Shown one piece after another: positions 25,430 through 38,200 of a stretch of 64,000 nt of DNA (the first letter of the stretch is position 1; each line of letters starts with the position of its first letter). The notes below the pieces were generated by a model, which saw only the letters and a program-made list of their open reading frames with translations, was not told where the DNA came from and ran no database searches. Source of the stretch: Icerya purchasi (taxonomy: Eukaryota; Arthropoda; Insecta; Hemiptera; Monophlebidae); assembly GCA_039619475.1 (NCBI GenBank), contig CM077116.1:459605576-459669575 (forward strand), written 5' to 3'. Position numbers and translations under genes: made by a program.

Positions 25430-28400
25430 TCTACGTATTTTTCCATATATTATCTTATTTACGCGTAGACATTTAAAATAAAAAAAATATATATATATAT
25501 TCATAAAGTCACGATAATCTCTGGAGCCACTAAGTGGCACACGGCGGATGCGAGCTACATGTTAAGTCTAGGTCTACGAAATACTTAGAATATCGGGTTG
25601 TCTTAAAATATCGTCATCCACAACAATGTTTGAAGTTTTATATTTTTTCATTTTGAACACTATTTGCAATTGAGACCATTCTGATAACTTTACTACTCCT
25701 CTATTACCAAAATAACTTTTCAATACTGTGCTGTTCGTTTAATGAGGTAGTGATCGTCTTAAGTTAAGCAGAATCTAGTACATTGGGATTGATTTGAAGT
25801 GTCCAGTAGTAATATGTTACTTTAATATCAATTGTATCACAAGGAAGAACTTCTTGTCTGTCTTTATCGCATCTTTCTGAACATTGTTATCATGTGAAGA
25901 ACGAAATGGAATAACTTCCCATGTTACATTAAATACTTTTGGCGCCGGGAACGTTTGTAGCATAGTCGGACTAGCTTGTGTGAAGTATTCGGCATATTGT
26001 AAAATGACAACAAACAACCCTACTGTTAACAAGTTGGAAACAGTTTCAATATGAACTGCATGAGTCCTAATGATCGGTAAATTTAATTGTAAACGGCCCT
26101 TAGCAAAATTAATACTAAAATAAACGAATTGTCAAGAAACAAACGTGGGTTCCTTCAATAATGTTCTTATCACTTGAGAGCGTTTAATCTTCCGTTTTGT
26201 GCAACGATCGCAAGTACCATTGATTTTACTACAAAACTGCAGGTGCAATCATGTATCCAAATTTTGAATGCAAATAAGTTAATATGAACGAACATTAGTA
26301 GTTTGCGGTATTTGTTACGGGTGCAGCGAACCAGGAGGTAAACCACGACGTAAAAACAGAGGACACTTATTCGAATACGATAAACTATTAGACGGACCGA
26401 GAACAAATAAAGTGTTCTTTAATTAGAAGCATCACAACGAGGATCTAGTAACTGATCTGAACTATACATTTTCCGATGTATGGCGTAGTGCATGTAAAGC
26501 ACGTGAACGCTTTTACTGAAAATATATAAATTTATAAATAACAGTCATAATACGCATAAGCCTACCGAAATTCACGTGATCAGCTATTAGAGATTTATTA
26601 GTGCTTATACCATGAATATGGGACTATGCTCCGAAACATATCGGGTATGTAGTTTTAAATTTATAAGTAGAAAAAAATTTTCGAATAAAAAAGTTGTTTT
26701 TACAAGTTCCTTAAATATTGAATGTTTCGGAAAAAGAAAGAAAAATGTTTGATCAAGAATTTTATAACAATTTTATTTTATATTCCAATATTTCGCGAAC
26801 GCGGATTAATGATCTCCTTTAATGTGTTGCTTCACATTTATGTGCATTAAACGTTACAAAAACATAGCCAGACATTTTTATTGTAAGTGATATATTGTAA
26901 TGGAATAGCTTACTTTGAAAAGCATTTGGGGATTGATATTTGAATTATTTTATTATTAATAAAGGAAATGGAATAAATGACACGAATTAAAATTTACTTT
27001 AGAAATTCTGTATTCGTATTTTTATAGATTTTCTTATTTTTAAAAAAAATTCTTATAGTGAAATAATTTAACCTCAAAACTTAGTCCTCGGCTACTAGTT
27101 ACTATGAAAGATAATTCATTCCATTTGCCATCTCATGTGTTTAACGTAGGATTAATTTAAAATTATTTTACTCGCTAAAATTTCGAGGAGCGTGGAATTT
27201 ATTTTAGAACAAAAAAATGTAAAGCATTTATAACTGGGTGGAAAGGGGGGTCATTTTTCCCCCAAAGAACCAAAACCTCGATGAAAAGATTTATTACAAC
27301 AGATAAACTTAATTTATACTATAAAAGATTTATATAAGTGTTACATATGGATTTAATGTTATAACTAATATTTAATACTGTTTTCTAGTAAATACTATTA
27401 ATGTTACGTTTTTATTTTGATTTAAATGCAACTGTCATCGATCTTTTGGCTTTCTTATTTATTTTTAGTTTTTATTTTGTAATATAAATTAAAATAGTTC
27501 AATGAGAAATATATATATATATATATATTTTACTTGCTCACAAAAACAAAGAATTTGGATCGGATTACTAACAAAAATAAAAAAGAAGTAAAGTCTAATA
27601 AAAATACTATCATTCTAATCTTTCCAGTAATTTACTATTCAAATTCTAAACTACCATTTTTTAGGTATAATTTTATAATTTTTTTATTTTTCACCTAAAA
27701 ATAAAACAAAATTTAAATTAAATTGTAATAATTATGTATTTTCAAAATATTTTAAATTTCTAAAGAAGTCGCTACTTGATTTTCTTTATGAAATAATTGT
27801 CTACCGTATAAGATATTACGTAGTTATACAATTTTCCTCCCCAAAGTGTCTCTCTGGATCCGCCCTTGGTTTAATACAGATTTAACATTTTAAAACTTTA
27901 TATTAATGTTTTAGGATTCTAGCTTTAATTCTGCTATCTATGAGCCAGATATGAAAGTACATATTCTTAAATTTTGCTACAAAGTAGTTTCACATTCAGC
28001 CCTTAGATGGCAGAATATCTCGAAAAAAAAAGCGGGATAATAAAAAACAATCAAATTTTTCCGCATTTGCGTACAAGTAAATTGTATAATTTGTTTTATT
28101 CGATTCGATTTGTAAAAATTATTTAGTAAGTTTTAAGAGTGTACTTAAAAATATTTAATTTCATCTATGCGTTAATGAGCAATTTAAAATTGTATAAATA
28201 TTTGTTGATGTTAAAAAGATATGCATCTATAATCGGTATGTGAAGATGAAATAAGTACGAGTTTTCAGTAACAAATTTTTTTGAAAAAGATATTCGAGTT
28301 CGATATTTTTAAAATTGTAGACTCACGAGAAATTATTTTTTAATAATTAGATAATGAAGAATTGAGCTGTAGATTTCGAAACCAAAACACTGATGCTTTA

Positions 28401-28556
28401 GTGACGGGAAATAAATGTTTAGTTATAGATGTAAATTTGGAAATTTACGTTTGGTTTATAAATTACGGATCTGTCTCAATTATTGAACTAATCATTTTGA
28501 TGTCACCAGTAAATTATCGTTCTAAATACTGGATGTGAGGATATAATCGGTACATA
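25430..28556. other. Intergenic upstream of gene B
   Basis: AT-rich, with TA runs at about 25488-25500 and 27510-27530. Two minus-strand open frames (25817-26032, 26170-26406) are unsupported. No gene is seen. Confidence 0.5.
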
Positions 28557-28563
28557 ATGGAAG
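28557..28563 (+). CDS. Gene B exon 1 (coding part, 7 nt)
   Basis: ATGGAAG|GTATGT. Only Met-Glu and one base are coding. Weak on its own; supported by phase 1 matching exon 2 and by the equivalent arrangement in gene A. Confidence 0.5.
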
Positions 28564-30938
28564 GTATGTTAAATTTTTTTTTTTCGTAATAGAGTCACTT
28601 TGAATTTTATTCTTTTTATATTCATATTGATACGTTCATTGCGTAATGTTTTTATTGCAGCTAATGTGTCTGTATCCCACTGGCAAAAAGTGATTCATAA
28701 TATTACAGATCATGCAGTATTATATGAACCAGCACCAATTAGTGAGGTCTTGTTTATTAATTTACTGACATAGTTTTAGATTGTTTAATTTGTTAAGAAA
28801 TTATATTTACATTATTGCATTTTTATTATTTTCTTCCGTGGAAAGAAGAGAATTGAATACATTTAACGCATAACATTTATGATGATGTTAAAAGTTTTTT
28901 CATAGCGCGCATCCTATAAGAATTTATAAAACACCTTCCTACCTTATATTTAGCGTTTTCAAATAATCCGTTGGCAATATAATTATCTTTTCGATAATTA
29001 TTTTTTACAGTTTATTTAAATGCGGAACAAAAAGTATACCTCCGAGTTTATTTTAAAGAATAAATGAATACTCATGTTTTATACTAATTTTTAATGTTAT
29101 ACAGAGCCTCGAATTATTTACTGTAGACGGTAAATTATATTCTCCGACACCGGCATTATTAGCTGCTTCCGGCCAATTGATTTGTAATATTTTTTCTAAA
29201 ACTTACGTTAATGATGAAGAAAAATTTGTATACAGTAAATGCAGATTTGCCGGTGATAATTGTAAGTATGCTTGTATTGTTGAGCGGATCAACGAACCAA
29301 AAAATATGATACTGGAAAAACATATACGCAGGCATTTTCAAAAATTAGATGAAGGTACATGGTAAACAACTTAAATTAATTATATAATGAAGCAGATTTT
29401 AATCTGAATGTGCGAATGAAAACCGCATATTCTTGTTTTGTAGAATTTTTGTTATACCGCGTAAAATTAGTGTATTCACAAGTTGATATGATGTTAGACT
29501 ATAAACATTTAAACTAAGTTTATTATATTTTAGTGGATTATGTTATATTTTTGTGAATTTTTCTTGTAATTTGTGTATTATAAGAGAAAAACGTTTTTAT
29601 TACGCTTTAACCTTTGCATAGTGCGGTAGCAGTAGACTATCAATTTAATTATAGCGAATAAGTGCGTTAGAAATGAATGTCCCGTAATAATTTTTGAAAA
29701 AAAAAAAATTTTTTTTTTTCAACTATGTACATACTGTTTGGCATTCAGAACTATTAGGGTATTTAGGTTTTTACGGCGTTTAATTTTATAGTCAGTATAT
29801 GATAATTCGTAAATTTTAAATATTGAAAACTTACAAAAACCTCATTTGTGTAGTTTATTTTCGATTATACCAAACAGAAATAAAAATTATTCATGATTGA
29901 TTAAGGTTAAAGCTAATATCAAGTTTTACGAATAAATCCATAAATTTAATTAAAAATCCGCAGCATATTGAAGTTTTATTTATTTTTTTTATTTGAATAA
30001 TTAAGTGAATATCTGTATTAATGAATTGAAATGTAAGCATTTGTTGAAAATTTAATATTTATCGCCTCCTTTTTAACCAGATTTTCATTACAGACAAAAA
30101 ATGGAATATAATTTCCGTATTTACATTAAGCTTCTATTTTATGTTAGTTCTAATGAGTTTTAAAATTATAATGCACAGAACTGATTTAAATGGTACGAAT
30201 TTTTCCCTATTCTTTATAAAAAGAAAAATGTAGAATTTTGTATAATGAATGATTTGAGATTTTATTCGATGTTTAAATATATGCTAGTGTTAATATTGCT
30301 ATTTTTAATATATATATATCGGGTACAAAAGAAGCGGTTTCCAAAAAATAACATTCGTTTCTAATATATTCCGACATTCATATATTACTTAAACGTCCAT
30401 ATATAAAAAAATAAAAAAGAAAAGGAAGAATTTACAACAAATAAATAGTGCAGATGCATTAATTTGAGTTATTTATTTCAACTGAAAAATTTGCACGTGT
30501 ACAAAAACTATCGGAAAAAATTAAAATAGCAAAAAGAAATTAATAAACAATTGAAATGATAACGTTGATAAAAATTAAATTATCATTGGCAAATATATTT
30601 TTTTTTTTCTTTATTTTTGAAGTGAAACTTCTTATCGCGCGGTAAGGAAAAATGTTGGCACGGTAGGAAAAAAATTTCGTTACGCGTTAAACATAAGGTA
30701 GGTATGTATTTGTGTGTATGTGTAAGTATGTATAAGTGTCTGTCTGGGTCTAGTAGTATACCGAAATGAGTAAATGTATAGTTAAGTATTTATACTACGG
30801 GACTTCGTATAGTATATAGTTTATGAGGATTCACATATATATATATATATCCTTACTAATATTATAAATGCGAAAGTAACTGTCTGTCTGTCTGTCTATC
30901 TGTCTATCTGTCTATCTGTCTGTCTGTCTGTCTGTCTA

Positions 30939-30977
<39 letters not shown>

Positions 30978-32192
30978 GTCTGTCTGTCTGTCTGCCTGTC
31001 TGTCTGTCTATCTGTCTGTTACCTTTTCACGCTTAAACCGCTGAACCGATTTAGATGAAATTTTGTATGGAGATAGTTTGAGGTCAAGGAAAGAACATAG
31101 GATAGTTTTTATTCTGGAAATATTATATTAATTTTATTATTTCTTACGTATTCGTTCGTTAGTGTATGTTATTTTATTCAGCCAGATGTTTTTGTTCGGA
31201 AATTCTAAGAAACATCAGAACGCCAGAAATCGGTTTCGTTATGTAAACAAAATTACTAGCTAACTTTTATTAACGTGTTGTTCATCTTCGATAGTCGCCA
31301 TTCGTTCGTCCGTTCCTAGCTTTTACCCGCGACATTGTCCACAGAAAATTATTATTTCAAGTAAGCTGTTTCGACGTCAATATAAATATAAATGAAAGAG
31401 GTTTTATTATTAAATCATAAATAGTTATATAGGTACTTAGTGAGTAGGCCGGAGATTTCCTTAAAACATTTACATAAACGTATTATATTTTGATTTTAAA
31501 AAAAAAATTCTTATTTTTACTGTCAATATGCCTCGCAGGCGTAAATCTGATCTAGCGCATAACTCTAACAGAGCTCGAGCTGCGAAAGTAGCTAGAACTG
31601 AGGAATCTCAAGAGCAGACACAGACCAGACAGATTTTAGATGCCGAGCGTCACTCCTCTCAAAAGGTTTCAGAGACCTTAGAACAGACTCAGGCACGGCA
31701 AGCTTTAGACGCTGAGTGTCACGCCTCTCAAAGGGCTGCTGAGATTATAAATGCGAAAGTAACTCTGTGTGTCTGTCTGTCTGTCTGTCTATCTGTTACC
31801 TTTTCACGCTTAAACCGCTTAACTGATTTTTTTACGACAAAGCTTTTCATTGTAATATAAAGGCCATCCATTTGAGATATATATATATTTAATAGTAAAT
31901 GAATATACACTGGCAGGACAACGTCTGAAAAACGTTGTTTACAAAAATGTGTTGAATTAAAATTTTGCTACTGTAATTGTAAATAAACAAAAATAATTGC
32001 ATAAAAGTAAATAATAAAAAAAATATATAGAAGTAAATACCTAATAAAAAAAAACCAATAATAATAAAAAAAAAAAAAACCTACAGTTATAATTTAATAA
32101 TAAAATCTCTTTCATTTATATTTGTTTTCACGTCGAAACAGCTTACTTGAAATAATAATTCTCCGCGGACAACGTCACGGGTTAAAAGCTAG

Positions 32193-32224
<32 letters not shown>

Positions 32225-35200
32225 ATAAGTACGTGTACACACCACTCTATAGAAAGATATTCACAATACGATACATTATACATTTAGTCTGTTAGTGAGT
32301 TTTTGAAGTAAAACTTTTTACGGCGCGGTAGGGAAAAATTTTGGTTACCCGTTAAACGTAAGGTGGGTATGTAATAAGCATAACTGAAATAGACCAATGA
32401 TAATGATACTTTTTTATAAATGTATATAGATTTATTATTTATTAAAAATGAAAATTTTGTTTATACTGATACCTTTTTCATCCTAATAATTTTTTTAAGC
32501 ACAGTTTAGAATAATAATGATAATAATAAATGTGTTACTTATGTATAAAATTAATTTAAAATAAAACTTTATTATAGAATTTAATACATATAAGCCGAAG
32601 AAGTTTCACTTCCTCCGCGTGTACACACTGATACATGCATCATGATTTTTTAATCATACACAGCATAATATGTAATAATCTTAATCAGCCGGTTAGTATT
32701 CTTTTTTTTTCCAATTTCTTTTGTAAAGTTATAGATACATTGCGTTTGATAAACACTTAATGAAATAATAAAATTCGAAATAATACAAACACTAAATAAA
32801 CATAAATTAATATACTGTAAATGTTTTCGGAAATTTCTCATTTGCAGCTAGAAATAAGAAAAAAATATATTAATAAAGATAAATTTGATTTAGGTCTTTG
32901 TTTCAGATTCTGATCACGCATTCTGCGTTTACTTTTACTAGCATTTCTTTGATTTTTTTTCTTCAGCTGAAAATAGGTGAATTAGTGTTTCTACGAAAAT
33001 CCAACAGACATACTTAATCTCTAATTAGATAATCCCATCGTCCTATTCCTTTTTTTTTTAATATTAATCGTGTCTATGTCTGTATATATTTTAATTGTTC
33101 AAATTAAAAATCGAACATTTAGGTTAATTTTTAATAATATTCTTCGATTTTCTTTTCTAGCTGCACATAAATTATTTAAATTTCTTTCAGATTCCAAATA
33201 TTTAACTCTAAATCTTTATTAACTCTAGAAAACAACAATGGGGTATTTTTGTACTCTGAGACGATTTCAAAGTTGCAGATAAAGTAGGTATTGCCAAATA
33301 TCGATCCAGGACCCTAACTATAATTCGATTTAGGGTCCTAAGAGAGAGGAGAGCCGACAAGAAGCGTCAGTTTGTATTTTGCTTTCGACTGGGATGGACG
33401 TGAAGTGAGCGTGGGGTACAAAAATCCCCACAGTGTTGTATTAACGTTGGTGCTTTGTGCGATTGTGTGAAAGTTCATATTTTTGATTTTAAAGTAAAAT
33501 CTGGTCTTATCACAGTTCTATCGTACTCAGAGAGTAGATAGCACAATAAATAAGTGAATTTCACAATTCTACAAAAGGTGGCACTGACACATTTAATCAA
33601 ATGTATCACGAATACACAACGGCACGTAAACCGCAAAGATGGCCGGTGCGCGTCTTTTCTACCATGCTCGATCAGGGTAGCATAAATGCAGCAATAATTT
33701 ATAATTTTAATGGTGCACACGAAACGATGATTAAACGAGTTTTTATGAAGTCGCTGGTCCGAGATCTGATACAGCCGCAGTTCGAAAAACGTCGTCAAAT
33801 ACCGACGCTCCGACGTAATATTTTATTATCGACTCAGCAAATACGGGGTGTAGATGATATCGCGACTAACAAACAGCCAGGTAAAGTTATTCGCTGTCAA
33901 TTCTGCCCCAGAAAATTGCATAGAAAGACGAGAGTTACGTGCTCCAACTGCAGTGCCCCTGACTGTGAGGAACACAGTTGGATGTTGTGCGATAAATATG
34001 AAATTCAAGGTTAAAAAAATTAATTTCTTTTTTTTATAATTTCTATGAATTATTTCACTAATGACAATTTCAAAAAACAACATTTTTACATGAATAAATT
34101 TTTTAATAACATTTATATTGACTTTCATCTATCTTCAGTTTTAAAACTTTCATCTTTTCAAATATATATACTTTTCAGAAAAAATCAAAATTCTATTTCG
34201 TCCGTGTTCTAGATAATTGTTTTAAGTTTCTAAATCTTTTCGGATTTTTGAAATCGGATGAAAATTCGAAAAGTTATGCTTATTTTTTCGAAAAAAGTTA
34301 AATTGACATTTTTTGCGACTTTTCCATAACATTTTTGCATTTCAATTTATACTGTTCTCTTCGTCTTGAAAAAATAAAAAAAATAGCGTGTTGCAGAATT
34401 CATTTTTCATAATAAATATTTGCGCAAATCGCGTTCAAAGCGTGGGGTCCCAAAAAATCCCAGTGTTGTGTTTAGTAGCAAAAAAATAAGCGTTGTGTTT
34501 TTAATATAGTTTCCTATTTGTTTCTAGCTGATGATGGGAAATTCCTGAAAATGTTTTCATTACATTAATTTATGTTGATTGAGGGTTTGTTAGAGTGCTT
34601 ATAATTTATAATTAGGTTACAGAAAAGTCTTTCGACAATTGTAATTGAAGCGCAGGTAAAATTTTTCGTAATTTTCAGGCACTTCAGTTTATTTATGAGC
34701 CTAAACTAAGGATGTATGTGCCATTAAAATAATGCAGTTCAAGATTAATTATCTTGGTAACTTTTTGGACTTTACGTATTAATTTGGATTTGTATTTGCA
34801 AACATGAGTAGTACCAAAGCCGTGCCCAAAATTATGAAGGGGGAAGAGTTAAATTTATTTTATGAATAATACATTTTTTACTAATATTTATACTATTCAT
34901 AATTTTCATCATTTTGATTTATATATTAATAACTTACATAAGTGAATTATCATATAAATATTAATAGAAATTATATATGTTATTAATTATAATAAAAATT
35001 TTTGCATAAAATACTATTAATAAACCACCTAAAAATATGGATTTTTTTTTTTTCCTGTAAGAATGTTCCAAAAATTATCAACATTTATTTTAAATTTTTG
35101 ATTTTTTTCTAGATTTTGGTGTATTTATAACAACTATTTTAGTTCTAATAGGAGCGGGTTTTCCCCCCCACACCCGCCGACACGGTCTTGAGTAGTACCT

Positions 35201-38200
35201 AATTTCAGCATTATATAGTTTTAATAAACTTAATGATTCAGTTGCTTTGAATACGCTATTTTTATTCGAATTTTTTGTATATTTTATTTCTTATTTCTGG
35301 AACACTAGTAATAAGGTGTGTAATAAATGAAAATACAAAACCATTTAAATGAATTAATTCTGTACCGATGCCTGTTTCATATATATATTCTTTTTGGGAA
35401 TAGCAAACTATGCATTAAGCTTTTTAATTATATCGATGTTTTTTTTAATACGCAGATACAATTGTTCAGCTACCGACTGGACCTTTAATGTTGCAGAATG
35501 CTGTTCCATCATTAATATTAAGTACAAGATCGATTAAAAAATTTAGAAACGATGTGGTAATTTATAATTTATATTTAATTTAAATTTGTATAAGAAAAGC
35601 ATTATTTACACGATTAAAATTAAACAAAATCGGACGGTATAAGTAACGATGTATAAAATTTTACGTTAACAATTAAAGCAATATTTAGGAATTAGTGTGT
35701 ACGTGTGATGAAAAGTACTACACGAATACTTTTAAAACGTATACTGTTAGAGATACGTATCGAGCACACCTTTTTTATTTTGACCAAGCCTTCCATAAGT
35801 TTTTGAACTTCACGAGATCAACCAAATTTTCTAATTACTTTGCTCGTTGATCATAGTTTTTTCGCTGTTATATCATCATCTATCCTCATATCTTTTTCGT
35901 TTTCAAAAAGTTGAGTACTCAGAAATTAAAAAAAGATACTGTTTGAAAGAAAATCGTTATTTAAATTTATGTGCACCAAAAATTACAAATTTATTAGAAT
36001 TAACATTAGTCACGTGTGAAACAGAAGCGAATTTCATTCTAATACAGAACGAATTTAAAGAAAAGAAAACCGTTAAATAATAATTGTAAAAGAATTGTGA
36101 AGGAAGTTTTGTAAAACGATTTAATAGGTTGGCTCGTTTTTAAAGTTCTTGTAATAAAAATGAAACTATAAAAAAATTGAAATGCAATATTTAAAGGCAA
36201 AATACTAGTACATTGAAGAGTATATTTAAAAATAAAATCAATGCGTCCATTAAAGTTAACAATTCAAATAGAAACACAAATGAGGAGTAATACTGCGCTG
36301 GTTATTTTTTATAGAAGTACTCAGCCGCTTAAACGTTCAACACTAATCAACGTTTTACATTCACGATATGTACACGTGTATGCTTTTCAACATATTCTTA
36401 AAAAATTCTTTATTTGTCAAATATACACTTACAGCGCACAAGACGCGCTAGTTTTTATTTATTTTTATTTTTTTGTCAAATCGCTGTTTCTACGTTTTTA
36501 ACACTTTTTATATTTTCTGGACAGGTGTCTCTCCAGTTTTTTGTTGTGTTCCCGATTGATACGATATTAATTTTCTAATTTATTCTGTGATATCAATTTT
36601 GTGTATAATAAGTGCAATTATTTACTAAAGTGTTATGAATTATTTAAAATTATATATAATATACTTTTGAACAGGATTCATTACAAATTACTAAAAACTC
36701 TAAAAGTTTACAAAGAATCAAACCGAAATCTGTTTGCTCGACAAGTGAAACTAGGAAACATTCTGAAAGTGAGTACTCGTGTTTTTAAAAAGTAATCATA
36801 TTTTCATTCATTCCTGTTAGTACATTAGAATAAGTCGAAGAAAAAAAAGAGTTAAAATATTGATGATTTCTAAATCACATAAAAACGGAAATGAATATGA
36901 TATTAAACATTTACTCGTCATTTATAATCTATGTAAAATTATTTGTATATATGTTTTTTCCCTCTTTTCATATAATTTTAATGTGGAATGTTTTTGGGTC
37001 GGGAGTTGAAATTTTTGCACCACATTTTTTTGTCAAATTTTTTTCACCTTAAAGAAGTACCTGTAGAAAATGACGGAATTTTTATGTATTTTGTGTATTC
37101 TATAAGTTTCTTTTTTCTAATGAATTTTATATAAAAAAACAATTTAAAACTGCTTTTAACTTTTCTTAAGTAAAACTTTTAAGCAATAATTTAATTTTGG
37201 CGATTGCATTAAAATTATAAAAATCAATAAAAAACAAAATAAAAAAAAAAGTCATTAATTAGAACTTTAATGTTAGAAAATCAGATTTTATTACAGTTTT
37301 TTAGCATGGTCTTGTCCGACCACAAATTTTTAAAATAGCGATTTTTAATTTCGATGAAAAAATAAGATAGTTTTGATGTTTACAGAATGGATGAGACGTT
37401 TACGTCAACGTCGAAAAAACGAAAAAGAACTTGAAGAATACATTGAGTTTTTAATTAATATTCCTTTTTCGTCAATAACTACTGAAGACGAAAAAAGGAG
37501 AAGCCTTCCGACGAAAAAAGAGGTAGAAAAACAATAAGAAAAAGAAAAAAATTCCGATAAATGTAAATTGTATTATAGTAATAATAAATTTAAAAAATTA
37601 GAAATTAAAATTGAACAAGAAACACCTAAGAATCCTTAATGCAGTATTAGTAATAAAGCGGTTATAATCAAAAGAAAAATAATTCTTATATTCAATATCT
37701 TTTACAATGCAAGAGACACATTGATTAATAGAAGGAAAGGTATTATTTAATTAATACACCGAGTATAATTGATTTAAATGTACCACTTGCATACTCTCCC
37801 GATTCGATACGTTTTACAATGCAGACGACATATCGAATTTTTGACAAAGATGACAAAACGAAAGACATAAAAGAAGCAAAAAAGAAAAGAGTGGCTGCGG
37901 AACGAGCCAAAAAATATAGATTAAAAACAAAATTATAAATGAATAAAAAGCGGGCATATCAACTCGAACAAGAAAAAGATTTCAGCTGATGTAGAGTTTT
38001 CAAAACGATTCATTAGTAATCAGTTTGGTTGTTTGCTCGATATGTGATCGATTATGGTTTAGTGTTGAGATATTTCTACAGCATCGCAAAAAAGTTTATC
38101 AATTCTTGTTAACAAATTTCTAGAAGAAAGTATAGACAAATTTCTGTCTTGTAAATAATCCTTATTGGAAAAAAATACCACATCTTTTTGTTTCGAATAG

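Larger units (their letters stand above)
30851..32192 (+). mobile_element. Nested non-autonomous Helitron
   Basis: Starts with 'ccttactaatattataaatgc' and a CTGT/CTAT microsatellite, then 'ccttttcacgcttaaaccgct', the 5' arrangement of Lep1-like insect Helitrons as I know them. It ends at 32192 with GGGTTAAAAGCTAG before a T, a Helitron-type CTAG end. Inside, a plus-strand frame from 31528 (MPRRRKSDLAHNSNRARAAK, then two EQTQ-R-Q-LDAE repeats) resembles Helitron ORF N-termini. That frame runs into a second copy of the microsatellite block at 31742-31830. The 3' end is also present inverted at 31317-31413. Confidence 0.7.

Noticed and set aside
30881..31018. CRISPR-like periodic repeat
   Set aside because: The period is 4 bp with no spacers; it is a CTGT/CTAT microsatellite of a Helitron in a eukaryotic genome.
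33475..33798. 107-codon minus-strand frame
   Set aside because: Antisense to the piggyBac transposase relic.
35847..36080. 77-codon plus-strand frame in gene B intron 4
   Set aside because: Candidate acceptors do not give phase 0 in this frame, as exon 4 of gene B needs, and gene A has no matching exon.
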